Under the pieces are notes generated by a model. That model was not told where the DNA came from. It did not search any database and worked only from the letters and a program-made list of their open reading frames with translations. This document shows, in pieces, positions 1-9,100 of a stretch of 34,575 nucleotides of DNA (positions within the stretch are counted from its first letter, which is position 1; each line of letters begins with the position of its first letter). A program made the position numbers and the translations under genes. Source of the stretch: Methylobacterium persicinum (GTDB taxonomy: Bacteria; Pseudomonadota; Alphaproteobacteria; Rhizobiales; Beijerinckiaceae); NCBI RefSeq assembly GCF_022179525.1, contig NZ_BPQX01000078.1:1-34575 (forward strand). Direction: 5' to 3'.

Positions 1-46
1 CAAATCACCTGACGACGGACAGTCCGGCCTCTCGCCGCACGCCCAT

Positions 47-50
47 GGAG
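47..50 (+). promoter_or_regulatory. ribosome binding site that decides the start at 57
   Basis: GGAG sits six bases before the ATG at 57 and lies inside the longer reading that would begin at 45. It favours the shorter protein, which begins directly with a normal signal peptide. Confidence 0.5.
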
Positions 51-56
51 CGCGTC

Positions 57-245
57 ATGATCCGCAAGTTCCTCGTACCTCTCACCCTGGCAGCAGGCGT
101 GCTGCTCGCAGCACCCGCGGCGGAAGCCCGGGACGGACGCGGCCCGTGCTTCCGCCATGGCTTTCACGGCCGGTGCCGGCCGAATTGGCGTCCCTGTGCC
201 TACCGCCCGTTCGTCTACGATGATCACGGTAACGATTTTTCTTGA
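57..245 (+). CDS. small exported protein, function unknown
   Basis: This 62-residue protein starts with a typical signal peptide: a basic Met-Ile-Arg-Lys start, a hydrophobic stretch over residues 5-20 and an Ala-Glu-Ala-Arg cleavage region near residue 24. The mature part is about 38 residues, rich in Arg, Pro, His and aromatic residues, with three cysteines. I chose the ATG at 57 because a GGAG at 47-50 lies six bases before it; the ATG at 45 would put that site inside the gene. Short Arg/Cys-rich exported proteins of this kind are common in Methylobacterium-like genomes, but I do not recognise a named family. No partner gene is evident. Confidence 0.6.
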   Translation: MIRKFLVPLTLAAGVLLAAPAAEARDGRGPCFRHGFHGRCRPNWRPCAYRPFVYDDHGNDFS

Positions 246-291
246 TAAATGGCGCCTTTCATTATCAGCACTTTGCCTAATGCTTGTTGGA

Positions 292-310
292 ACGATCAAT
301 TTGTGATCGT
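292..310. repeat. short inverted repeat between genes
   Basis: ACGATCA (292-298) and TGATCGT (304-310) form a perfect 7-bp stem with a 5-nt loop, followed by four A. It lies in the AT-rich gap 246-527 between two small exported proteins. It could be an operator or a weak terminator for the gene ending at 245. The rest of that gap shows no gene I can support. Confidence 0.3.
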
Positions 311-527
311 AAAATGAATAGATTTATCGGTAAATGCATGGTCAGTGTCCCGGATAAAATTCTCCTGGGCGAGGCCGGGGCTGTCATCAACCATATCAAA
401 TGACAATCGCTCACATCATTTGAAAAATGTAATAATCGGCATTCTTGCCCCTTCCCTGCTTAGTTGTCGAAGCTTAGCATTAGTTCGGCGTCGGGGCCGT
501 TTGCTTCCGGCCAGGAGGGGTCCAGTG

Positions 528-890
528 ATGTTCGGCCGGTTCACAACGTCCGCCTGCGCCGTGGGGGCAATGGCACTCGTCACTCTGATGCCCTCGCCGT
601 CCCGTGCACAAAGCGCCGGCGCAATGCTCGGCGGACTCGCCGGGGGCGTCTTGGGCGGCATGATCGCCGGCTCCATGGCGGCGCAAGCAGCTCGGCATCG
701 TCCCGTCGTCGTCTACGCGAGGCCGCGCCGTGAGGTCCGCCGGGTGCCGAGACGGGCTGTGGTGAGAGCGGAGCGTCGGCCCATGCAACCGGCGGCTGGA
801 CCGACGGGCGCTCAAATCGTCAACGCCTCGGCCGATCCCTTCGCAAACGCGCGCGGCAACGCCACGACCACGGTCAACCGGACGCGCTGA
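528..890 (+). CDS. exported glycine-zipper-type small protein
   Basis: This 120-residue protein has a signal peptide (hydrophobic residues about 8-22, Ser-Arg-Ala-Gln-Ser cleavage region near 27-31). A Gly/Ala-rich segment follows at about residues 33-50, with repeated Leu-Gly-Gly and Ala-Gly-Ser spacing like a glycine zipper, a motif that associates with membranes. The remainder is Arg/Pro-rich and strongly basic. The reading frame is open from 345, but the ATG at 528 is preferred: AGGAGG at 513-518 is well placed and the protein then begins with the signal peptide. Function is unknown; an outer-membrane or periplasmic location is inferred from the signal peptide and zipper. Confidence 0.65.
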   Translation: MFGRFTTSACAVGAMALVTLMPSPSRAQSAGAMLGGLAGGVLGGMIAGSMAAQAARHRPVVVYARPRREVRRVPRRAVVRAERRPMQPAAGPTGAQIVNASADPFANARGNATTTVNRTR

Positions 891-925
891 CCGTTCTCCA
901 ATTCGACGCAAGCTAGGCGCCTCGC

Positions 926-2107
926 ATGTCCCGATCGAAGATGGTCCTCGTCGTGTCGGGCTGCATCGGCCTGATGGGCCAGCCTGTACTGGCATCCCCC
1001 GCGCCGCCTCAGCTGACCGTGGACAGGACGTTCGGCAAAGTCGCGGGGTGGTCGATCGGTTACAGCGAGAGCCTCGGCGGCTGTCTCGCGGCGGCAAGCT
1101 ACGGGGATGGGACGACGCTGTGGTTCGGCTTCAACGGCAACCGCAACTCGTCTTACCTCGCCTTCACGAACGCCAAGTGGCAATCCCTCGAGTCCGGCGG
1201 TCAATACGATCTCCGCATGATCGCCGGCCGCCAGAAGTGGCATGGGACCTTTACGGGTTTTGAGCGCGGCGACGCGCATGGGCTGTATCAGTCTGGGTTG
1301 AAAGAGCGCTTCGTGGCGGATCTTTCCGAAGCCGGGACCATCAAGGTCATCTTTCAGGGCAGGCAGATTGCCGAACTGTCCTTGGTGGGATCCACCGAGG
1401 CGTTCGAGGCCGTCATCGGCTGTCAGAAGGATGTGACGGCGGCGGCCGCAAAATCGGAGCCGAACCTAGATAAGCCACGGAAGCTCGATCCCGGCGTGAC
1501 CAGCACCGGGACCGGTTTTTACGTGTCCGAGCGCGGTCATCTGCTCACGAACAACCATGTGGTGGAAGCGTGCACGGAAATCTCCGTGCAGCAACCCGGC
1601 CATACGGCGATGCGTGCGCGGCTCGTGGCCCGTGATGCCGCCAACGATCTCGCGGTGCTCACGACGGATTTTCCGCAGAAGGTGGTGCCACCGCTCTCGA
1701 TCCGCGCCCGGCTCGGCGAGAGCGTCTTCATCTATGGTTATCCGCAGAGCAGCGTCTTGGCCTCGACCGGAAACTTCACGATCGGCAGTGTCACGGCGAC
1801 GGCCGGGTCCGGCGACGACACGCGCAAGATCCAGATCTCGGCTCCGGTTCAGCAAGGCAATAGTGGTGGTCCTGCCCTCGATCAGTTCGGCAATGTGATC
1901 GGCATCGTGCAATCTAAGCAGGTGGCGTTCGCTTCAGGGGATGTGCCGCAAAACGTGAACTTCGCCATCAAGTCGACGATCGCGCTCAACTTTTTGGAAG
2001 CGAACGGGATCGAGGCCCCCATCAACGTGCGGATGGTCGATCCCCTGGATGGCGCGGCCATCGCCGAGAAGGCCCGCGAGTTTACGGTTCAGGTCGCCTG
2101 CCATTAA
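926..2107 (+). CDS. exported trypsin-like serine protease with an N-terminal accessory domain
   Basis: This 393-residue protein has a signal peptide (residues 1-23, ending Val-Leu-Ala-Ser). An accessory beta-rich region of about 140 residues (30-170) follows, then a trypsin-like protease domain (about 190-360). The catalytic triad is visible: His211 in a TNNHVVE motif, Asp241 in NDLAVL, and Ser313 in GNSGGPA. The arrangement resembles HtrA/Deg-type proteases, but no PDZ domain is present; instead there is the unfamiliar N-terminal domain. Its likely role is periplasmic or extracellular cleavage of proteins. It is followed 13 nt after the stop by a strong hairpin, so it is probably transcribed apart from the SrfB/SrfC run downstream. 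An alternative start is Met6. Confidence 0.85.
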   Translation: MSRSKMVLVVSGCIGLMGQPVLASPAPPQLTVDRTFGKVAGWSIGYSESLGGCLAAASYGDGTTLWFGFNGNRNSSYLAFTNAKWQSLESGGQYDLRMIAGRQKWHGTFTGFERGDAHGLYQSGLKERFVADLSEAGTIKVIFQGRQIAELSLVGSTEAFEAVIGCQKDVTAAAAKSEPNLDKPRKLDPGVTSTGTGFYVSERGHLLTNNHVVEACTEISVQQPGHTAMRARLVARDAANDLAVLTTDFPQKVVPPLSIRARLGESVFIYGYPQSSVLASTGNFTIGSVTATAGSGDDTRKIQISAPVQQGNSGGPALDQFGNVIGIVQSKQVAFASGDVPQNVNFAIKSTIALNFLEANGIEAPINVRMVDPLDGAAIAEKAREFTVQVACH

Positions 2108-2120
2108 ATCTCAGGTTACC

Positions 2121-2150
2121 GCTCGCGAAAGTCTGATAACTTTCGCGAGC
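2121..2150 (+). terminator. perfect 12-bp hairpin after the protease gene
   Basis: GCTCGCGAAAGT (2121-2132) and its exact complement (2139-2150) enclose a 6-nt loop, 13 nt past the protease stop. No T run follows, so it is not a classical intrinsic terminator. It may stabilise the mRNA end or work with Rho. It separates the protease from the downstream run. Confidence 0.5.
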
Positions 2151-2333
2151 CGCTGTCACGCGCGCCGATATACCGGCGAAGAATTTGATCTCCGCTGGTG
2201 TGGCGGCCCGGCCACTTGCGAACACAATCGAAACAAACGGCGTCGCATGCACGTCGAGGCTGTGGGAAGCCAACCTAAGGATGCAAATGCATTAACGGTG
2301 GCGGCTTATCACGGATGAAACAAGGCATTTGAA

Positions 2334-2993
2334 GTGTCGGCCGTGCTGTTGCGAAGATCAGAAAGTATAACTCTCGCATACTATCAGCCGGCGGCCGCTC
2401 GTGTCGTATTGATGTTGCTTGTGCTGTGCGGAGACTGCTTTGCATCGGACCGCAGCGTGAGCCTCGAATCCGTACAAACCTGCGATGGTTTAGCCAGTGC
2501 CCCCTGGGATCCGGATGCGCCGGATCGGTCGCGGGCAGTCGAGTTCCGCGATCTGCGCGCCGTACCAGCCGCCATGGCATGCCGAGCCGCCATTGCCGAG
2601 GCACCGCAGCTGCGGCGTCTCCACTTCCAGCTCGGGCGTGCATACGATCGTCAAGGGGCAAACCAGGACGCCTACCAAGCCTATCGTCGGGCGTCCGACC
2701 TCGGCAGCGGCGCGGCCAAGGTCAATATCGGCATCCTGTTCCGCCAGGGACGCCGGTTCGAGAAGAACGATGCGAAAGCCCGGTCGTGGTTCCGCGAGGC
2801 GGCCGAGGCGGGCATTCCGGAGGGGATGTTCTGTTACGCGACCGCCTTCGACAACGCGATCGGCGGGGCTCCGGACATCGCGGCGGCCAAGCTCTGGTAC
2901 GGCAAGGCGGCCGAGCGGGGGACGACGAAGGCCCGTGACGCGCTGGTGCGCCTCGAACTGAATGGCGTCGTCACGGGGGCTCGCTGTGATTAG
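2334..2993 (+). CDS. exported Sel1/TPR-repeat protein, first gene of the SrfB/SrfC run
   Basis: This protein of up to 219 residues has an N-terminal hydrophobic segment (about residues 20-37), probably a signal peptide. Two to three Sel1-like repeats lie at about residues 95-205, seen as alternating helices with A-Y-x-x-Y-R-R-A-S-D, A-R-S-W-F-R-E-A-A-E-A-G and A-K-L-W-Y-G-K-A-A-E-R-G patterns. Sel1 repeats bind partner proteins. The start is uncertain: GTG at 2334 gives a long N-region, while the in-frame ATG at 2412 gives a compact signal peptide (193 residues). It ends 33 nt before the membrane-anchored protease gene and is probably co-transcribed with it, which makes it a likely periplasmic adaptor of that system. 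Confidence 0.7.
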   Translation: MSAVLLRRSESITLAYYQPAAARVVLMLLVLCGDCFASDRSVSLESVQTCDGLASAPWDPDAPDRSRAVEFRDLRAVPAAMACRAAIAEAPQLRRLHFQLGRAYDRQGANQDAYQAYRRASDLGSGAAKVNIGILFRQGRRFEKNDAKARSWFREAAEAGIPEGMFCYATAFDNAIGGAPDIAAAKLWYGKAAERGTTKARDALVRLELNGVVTGARCD

Positions 2994-3026
2994 CGTTCGG
3001 CTCCGGGCCAGGGGCGAGGTGCGGCC

Positions 3027-4742
3027 ATGACGGGTTCGATGCGCTTCGTCGCCAGCCGGACGCTCGCGGGCCTCGATCCTATCCGGATCGACGACAGGAT
3101 CATCCTCGAAGACTACGAGCGCCTGCGCCGGTTGGTGCTGACGCGTTGCGGTGCCTCGGTCGCGGATCTGTTCGCCGAGCCCGTCATCTCCCGCAGCAAC
3201 GGTGCGGCGCCGGCGCGGGTGGATTGGTACACCCATCTCGACGGCCCGATCCGACCGTTGGCCGAGCTCGATCCCGCCGTCGCGGAACCGGCCGCGCAGA
3301 GACTCCGCTCCGCCCTCGCGGCCCTGACGCCGCTCCTGCGGGATCGGGAGGTGGGCGCCTTCGCGGCGGCTTGTCTCAACCTCGCTTCGCCGCTGGCCGT
3401 GCTGGCGGTCGGAGACACGCCCCTGCTCGTGGATTGGGGGTTGCTCCCGCAGGGGCTCGCTGCGGATGACCGCGCCCGGGGACGTCACTTCGCATCGACG
3501 CTCGGTGCCTTCGCTCCGGCCGCCATGCCGTCGCCACCGACGAGCCGGGACGATTGGGCGGCGCATGTCGAGCCGTTTCCCGCGGCCGATCCCCCCGTAT
3601 CGCGCCGGCTTCGCCGCTCGCCGGCATGGCCGCGGCGTCGGGTCGTCACCGCGCCCGTCGTCGCGACCACCGTGGCGGGACTTCTGCTCGCGCTGTCCTT
3701 CGTGCCAGGGGTCCTGGTTTTCCCGGTGCTGCCACAGAGTGTGTCGGCCGAGTCCAGGACGTTGCAAACCGCATGGCTCGATGGCCTCCGCCGACGGCGG
3801 GATGCGCTCGTCGCGTCGGAACGCTTCGATTGCCCCCGCCTGCGAACCGAGCTTCCGACGCTCGTCCCGCAAAGCCCGGCGAGCGTGCGCCTGCCCACCG
3901 ATCCGGCCGCGCCGCCGCAGGCGCGGACGGGCCTGGAGGCTCCGGCCGCGCAGGCAAACCCGGGTGCGCGACCCGCCGATGGTCTCACCGACCGTCTCGA
4001 ACGTGGCACGGTCCTCATTCTGGCCGGCAACGCGACCGGCTCCGGGTTCTTCGTGGCGGACGATCTCGTCGTGACCAACCGCCACGTCGTCGAGGGGGCT
4101 CCATCGCTCCTGATCGCCGGACGCCACGCGGGCCTCGTCCCGGCGACGTTGGTGCGGGTCGGCGACGAGGGAACGCTGACGGATTTTGCGCTGCTTCGCC
4201 TGCCCTCGCAGTCGGGGGGACGCGCTCTGTCCGTCGCGCCACCCGGAAGGCCGCTGACCCCGGTGGTGGCCTCGGGCTTTCCAGGGCTGCATCTCGGCAC
4301 GGACCCGATCTTCGCACGGCTTCGCGAAGGCGATGCCGGCGCCAGCCGCGATCTCGTTCCCGTGCTTCAGTCCGGGGTGGTGAACCATCTGCAGCGCTAC
4401 GAAGCCGAGGCGGTCACCCTCGTTCTCCATTCGGCCGAGATCGCCCCCGGCAACAGCGGCGGGCCCCTGGTCGATTATTGCGGGCGCGTGGTTGGCGTGA
4501 ACACGTTCGGCCGCACCGATGAGCAGATGCCCGTGACGGCGCGATACGCCCTCGGATCGGATGGGCTCCTGGCCTTCCTGACGAAAGCCGGCATCGCCAT
4601 CACGCCCGATACGCGGGCCTGCGACCTCCAGGCGTCGCCGCGCGTGGCCGCCGCCGCGCCGGTCGAGCCCGCTGCGCCGACAGGGCAAGCCGCCCCGCGT
4701 ACGCCCGCCCGGCCGCCCGCCGTGCCGCCGTCTGCTCGCTGA
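3027..4742 (+). CDS. membrane-anchored trypsin-like protease with a SrfB-neighbourhood N-terminal domain
   Basis: This 571-residue protein has no signal peptide. Residues about 25-145 form a domain clearly shared with the next gene (LFAEPV, W-Y...L-D-G, ELDP and V-G-D-x-P-x-x-V-x-W-G landmarks). One membrane helix follows at about 206-235, after the basic stretch RRLRRS...RRR, which predicts a cytoplasmic N-terminus. A trypsin-like domain follows (about 325-525) with His353 in TNRHVVE, Asp386 in TDFALL and Ser477 in GNSGGP, so the protease faces the periplasm. A Pro/Ala-rich tail ends the protein. All three catalytic residues are intact. The stop overlaps the ribosome binding region of the next gene. 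Inference: the cytoplasmic domain links the periplasmic protease to the SrfB/SrfC NTPases. Confidence 0.85.
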   Translation: MTGSMRFVASRTLAGLDPIRIDDRIILEDYERLRRLVLTRCGASVADLFAEPVISRSNGAAPARVDWYTHLDGPIRPLAELDPAVAEPAAQRLRSALAALTPLLRDREVGAFAAACLNLASPLAVLAVGDTPLLVDWGLLPQGLAADDRARGRHFASTLGAFAPAAMPSPPTSRDDWAAHVEPFPAADPPVSRRLRRSPAWPRRRVVTAPVVATTVAGLLLALSFVPGVLVFPVLPQSVSAESRTLQTAWLDGLRRRRDALVASERFDCPRLRTELPTLVPQSPASVRLPTDPAAPPQARTGLEAPAAQANPGARPADGLTDRLERGTVLILAGNATGSGFFVADDLVVTNRHVVEGAPSLLIAGRHAGLVPATLVRVGDEGTLTDFALLRLPSQSGGRALSVAPPGRPLTPVVASGFPGLHLGTDPIFARLREGDAGASRDLVPVLQSGVVNHLQRYEAEAVTLVLHSAEIAPGNSGGPLVDYCGRVVGVNTFGRTDEQMPVTARYALGSDGLLAFLTKAGIAITPDTRACDLQASPRVAAAAPVEPAAPTGQAAPRTPARPPAVPPSAR

Positions 4743-4753
4743 GGGGTTGCACG

Positions 4754-6115
4754 ATGTCCGCGACCACGAAGCTCACCGAGACACCGCGCCAGGGGCTTAC
4801 GCCCGTCAACCCGAAGCTCGGTCGGCAATACGAGCAACTGATCGATCTGCTCGCGCGCCGTCTGAGCCCGGCCCATGCGGGGCTCTTCGCGGAACCGGTG
4901 CCGGTCGCCGTGGCCGGGACCGGGCGGCCGGGCTTCGCGTGGTTTTCTGCCTTCGAGGGCGATGTCCGTCGGGTGACGGAGCTCGATCCGCAAGCCGCCG
5001 GCACCTTGCGGGCCGGCGCGGCGAAGCTGGAAGCCGAGATCGCCGCTTTCGCCGACGGCCTGGAGCGGGAAGGCGATGCGTCCCGCGATCTCGCGCGGCT
5101 CCTGCGCGATGCGCTCGTCGTCCCCGATGCCAATCATCTGTGGTCCGTCGACGGCCACCCGGTCTTCGTGGCCTGGGGCTATCGGCTGGCCGGATCGGAG
5201 GGGCCCGTCGTGGCGCGCGGGGCCGCCATCACGGCCAGTGCGGCATCGGCCAGCGCTGGAGGGCCGTCGGCGGAGCCGGTCTCCGGTCCGACGGCGACCA
5301 CGGCGGCCGCCCCTGTCTGGGTCGAACCGAGGCCGGTCGACACACGGCGGCGCTGGCTCGGTCCCGTCCTGTGGCTGGTGTTCGTCCTGCTGACGGGTGT
5401 CCTCGCGGACCGGCTGCTCCGCGCGTGCGCCCTGGGCGATGAAACCTGGCCGTCCTGGATCCGGGCGGTCCTGCCGCAACACTGCCCCGTCCCGTCCGTC
5501 GAACTCGACCCGGATGGCGGCGCGATCCTCGCCGCGATCCGCACGACCGACGAGGCGGTGCGGGGAGCCGAACTCGCTGTGACCCGCCGAGCGCTGACCT
5601 GCGACGCGGCCTGCCCGGTCCCACCGCGGCGGGCGGCCGTCGAGCCCCCCCGGGTGATCCCGCCCGATCTCGAACGGCGGCTGACCGGAATCGAACGCGG
5701 CCAGGGTCTCGAACTCACCCTGGCCTGGGAAGGCGCGGCCGATCTCGATCTCTACGTCGTGTGCCCCGATCGCTCGCGCATCACCTTCGATCACCGCGCC
5801 TCGTGCGGCGGACGCCTCGTGGCCGACCAGAACGAGAATGGCGGGACCGGCGCCAGCCGTCCCGTCGAGCATGTGATCTGGGACAGCGCCCCCGCGCCGG
5901 AAGGGCGCTACGGGGTCCAGGTCGGACTGTTTCGGCGCCACGGTGAGACGCGGACGGACGTACCCTTTCAAGTGATCCTGTCGCGGCACGGCGAAATCGT
6001 GGCGCAACGGGACGCCAAGATCGGCGCGGAGCGGACGATGCAATCCGTCATGTCCTTCGATCTGCCGATGCCGGACGCGGCACAGGCGCCCGCCGGGACC
6101 TCCGCCGTGCCCTGA
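4754..6115 (+). CDS. single-pass membrane protein with a shared N-terminal domain and a DUF2135-like C-terminal domain
   Basis: This 453-residue protein repeats the N-terminal domain of the preceding protease (residues about 24-145: LFAEPV, ELDP, V-D-G-H-P-x-x-V-x-W-G). A low-complexity Ala/Ser/Pro linker follows, then one membrane helix (about 201-220) preceded by DTRRRW, so the C-terminal half should be periplasmic. Residues about 318-425 look like a beta-sandwich of the DUF2135/YfaP type (L-x-W-x-x-x-A-D-L-D-L-Y-V, D-Q-N-E-N-G-G-T-G, G-R-Y-G-V-Q-V). No protease motif replaces the one in the sister protein. GAGGGG at 4741-4746 overlaps the previous stop and sets the start at 4754. The swap of C-terminal modules on one anchor suggests a binding partner or sensor in the same complex. 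The DUF2135 match is by eye. Confidence 0.75.
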   Translation: MSATTKLTETPRQGLTPVNPKLGRQYEQLIDLLARRLSPAHAGLFAEPVPVAVAGTGRPGFAWFSAFEGDVRRVTELDPQAAGTLRAGAAKLEAEIAAFADGLEREGDASRDLARLLRDALVVPDANHLWSVDGHPVFVAWGYRLAGSEGPVVARGAAITASAASASAGGPSAEPVSGPTATTAAAPVWVEPRPVDTRRRWLGPVLWLVFVLLTGVLADRLLRACALGDETWPSWIRAVLPQHCPVPSVELDPDGGAILAAIRTTDEAVRGAELAVTRRALTCDAACPVPPRRAAVEPPRVIPPDLERRLTGIERGQGLELTLAWEGAADLDLYVVCPDRSRITFDHRASCGGRLVADQNENGGTGASRPVEHVIWDSAPAPEGRYGVQVGLFRRHGETRTDVPFQVILSRHGEIVAQRDAKIGAERTMQSVMSFDLPMPDAAQAPAGTSAVP

Positions 6116-6171
6116 TCGCCTGCGCCGCCGCCGCTCCTCCCGCACACGTCACACGAGATACGCCCCGAGCG

Positions 6172-9100
6172 ATGTACGTCGAACCCGTCACCTTCGGCCC
6201 CACGATCCGGCTCGTGCCTCACAGCGGCGTGCAGTTCGTGGAATATGCCTTCCACATCGATACGGTCGGGCGCCTGTCCCGCCGCTTCATCGAACGCGAG
6301 GTCGTGGGGGCGACCCAAACGGACGGGCGGCGGACCTATCGCCTGCTCCCCGCCTGGAACGAAGAGGACCCCGGCGCGGACCCGGTGGAGAGCGCGAAGG
6401 GCGAGGATCGGGAGTACGCGGTCGGCGAGAGGGGGGCGCTCGAAGTCTTTCTCGAGAAGTGGACGCCGGTCCCGATGCTGCGGGTCAAGTCCGGGATCGA
6501 CGGCGGCGAGGAACTCGACCTCGGGCCGACCAACTGGGCGCGGGTCCGCATCGTCGAGGTCGCCGACAGGGCGCCCGATAGCCCGATCAGCCACCGGGTG
6601 ATCTTCGCCTTCGACACCGAGTTGCTGGAGCGGCGCACCAACCGGCCCTATACGGCCCCCAGCCTGGAAGACGCGGCCAACGAGCACGAATTCCGCTTCG
6701 CCTTCCGCTTCCGCGACATCGGCTGGTTCCTCGGCGCCGCCGGGGAGGATGAGGAGACGAAGCGCCTCGCCGGCTTCCAGGAATGGGTGCCGTCCTGGCT
6801 TCTGGAGCAATTCCGCGAGTTCAAGGCCGCGCAGCGCCCCGACCGCCCCCTGCGCGAGACGGATTTCCCGAACGCGCTGGAGCATTACGCCCGCTATCTG
6901 GTCTTCCTCGAATACCTGCAGATGGCCGTCCGGCCCCGGACCCTGAGGCTCACCGATACGGTGACCGCCCAGCCGGCGATCCGGCCCGTCACCGTCGACC
7001 TCATCCTCGACATCGGCAACAGCCGCACCTGCGGGATCCTGATCGAGTCCCATCCCAACGAGGACCGGGTCGATCTCAACAATTCCTTCGTGCTGCAATT
7101 GCGCGATCTGTCGGAGCCGGAGCAGATCTACACGGAGCCGTTCGAAAGCCACGTCGAACTCTCTCACGCCAAGTTCGGGCGGGACCACCTGTCCCGTCTT
7201 TCGGCGCGCCCGCGCGCGTTCTTCTGGCCGAGCCCCGTCCGTGTCGGGCCCGAGGCCAGCCGGTTCCGCGAACTCGCTCAAGGGACGGAGGCGATCGGCG
7301 GCCTGTCGAGCCCCAAGCGCTACCTCTGCGATGTGCGCCCCGTGAACCAGGAGTGGCGCTTCCCCGACCGCGACTACAGTGCCGACGGGACGAGCCCGCT
7401 CATCGACCGCACGATCCGGCAATACGTGAACAGCCGCGGCGACGTCATCGCGCAGCTCGACGCCGACAAGAAGCGCTACGGGATCCGGGTGGGGGCCGAC
7501 GACCGGATCGGTGCGTCGCGCCTGACCTTCTCGCGGTCGTCCTTCTTCACCTTCATGGTGGCGGAGATCGTCTGCCACGCCCTCTCGACCATCAACAACG
7601 CCGGGGTTCGGGAGCGGCGGCGCACCAAGGACGCCCCGCGTAAGCTGCGGCGCATCATCCTGACGCTACCGCCCGCGATGCCGGTGCAGGAACAGCGCCT
7701 GCTCCGTTCCCGCGCGGAGGGAGCGGTCAAGCTGATCTGGCAACTGATGGGGTGGGCCGACAACCCGCCTCCCGGATTGACCCAGCCGGAGGTCCACGTC
7801 GCGTGGGACGAGGCGAGCTGCGTGCAGTTCGTCTACCTTTACGGCGAGATCACCCAGAAGCTCGGCGGCGCGGTGGAGGGGTTCCTGCGCCTCGTCGGCC
7901 GCCCGAGGCCCTTCGCCGACCCCGATGCTCCGCCTGCGCCCACGGCGCAGCCCGAACCCTCGGTGCGCATCGCCAGCATCGATGTCGGCGGCGGCACCAC
8001 CGACCTGATGATCACGACCTACTATGCGGAGGGTAATCGGGCGATCAAACCCGTCCAGAATTTCCGCGAGGGGTTCCGGATCGCCGGCGATGACATCCTG
8101 AAGCGGGTGATCGAACGCCTCGTCTTGCCCACCCTCGAGGCTGCCCTCCGGGCCGCCGGGCATCCCGACCCGCACGCCCTCCTGCTCGAATGCTTCGGCG
8201 GCGACCGGGCCAACATGGCGGAGCAGGAAAAGCACCTGCGCCGCCAGTTCGTATCCCGCGTGCTGGAGCCGATCGGCCTGCGGATCCTCGGCGACGTCGA
8301 AGCCGGGGCCGAGATCGTCGCGCGGCCCTTCGAGGAGTTCTTCCCCGAGCGTGGCGGCCGGATCGTTCGCCGGGCATTGCCGCAGCAACGCTTGCTCGAT
8401 TTCCTGGAAGTGCCTGCCAGGGCCGGCGGCGCGACCGACTTCTCCCTGACCGATTGTCTCTTCGAAAGCCGCGCCGACGTGGTCGCGGACTGCGTGGTGT
8501 CGACCCTCGATCTCGTCCTCGACAATTTGTGTGAAGCCGTTCACGCCCTCGACGTCGATGTCGTGTTGCTGTCCGGCCGGCCGTCGAGGCTCCAGGCGTT
8601 CGTCGATCTCCTCGTCGACAAGCTCTCCGTCTCGCCCGACCGCATCGTGCCACTGCACGAGTATCAGGCCGGGACGTGGTACCCGTTCCGCGAGCGGGAC
8701 AATCGCCGCATCGGTGATCCCAAGACGACGACGGCGGTGGGCGGCATGCTGTGTGCGCTGGCCGAGGGCCAGCTCACCAACTTCACCCTGTTCACGCATC
8801 GTCTCGCTCTGCGCTCCACCGCCCGCTACATCGGCGAACTGGAGCTCAGCGGCCAATTGCGCGACGCGGGCCTCTGCTTCCGCGACATCGATCTCGATGC
8901 CCCCGTGTCGGGGCGGAAGGGGCCCGCCAAAGGGCCGGAGATGGATGCCAAGCTGCGCTATTACGCGCCGATGCGCCTGGGCTACCGGCAATTGCCGGTC
9001 GAGCGCTGGATCGCGACGCCCCTCTATCGTTTGAGGCTGCGTGCCGGAGAAGAAGCGGCACGCATGAAGCTCCCGCTCGAGATCACGCTCGAACGCTGCG

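Noticed and set aside
289-311. GGAAC near 289 as a second EcfG promoter
   Set aside because: The nearest CGT-like box is 14 nt away and reads CGTA, outside the accepted 16-18 nt spacing.
2490-4688. Long minus-strand open frame of about 730 codons opposite the protease gene
   Set aside because: It is rich in Arg/Gly with no domain, and mirrors the codon pattern of the plus-strand gene, which has a full catalytic triad. GC-rich DNA gives such shadows.
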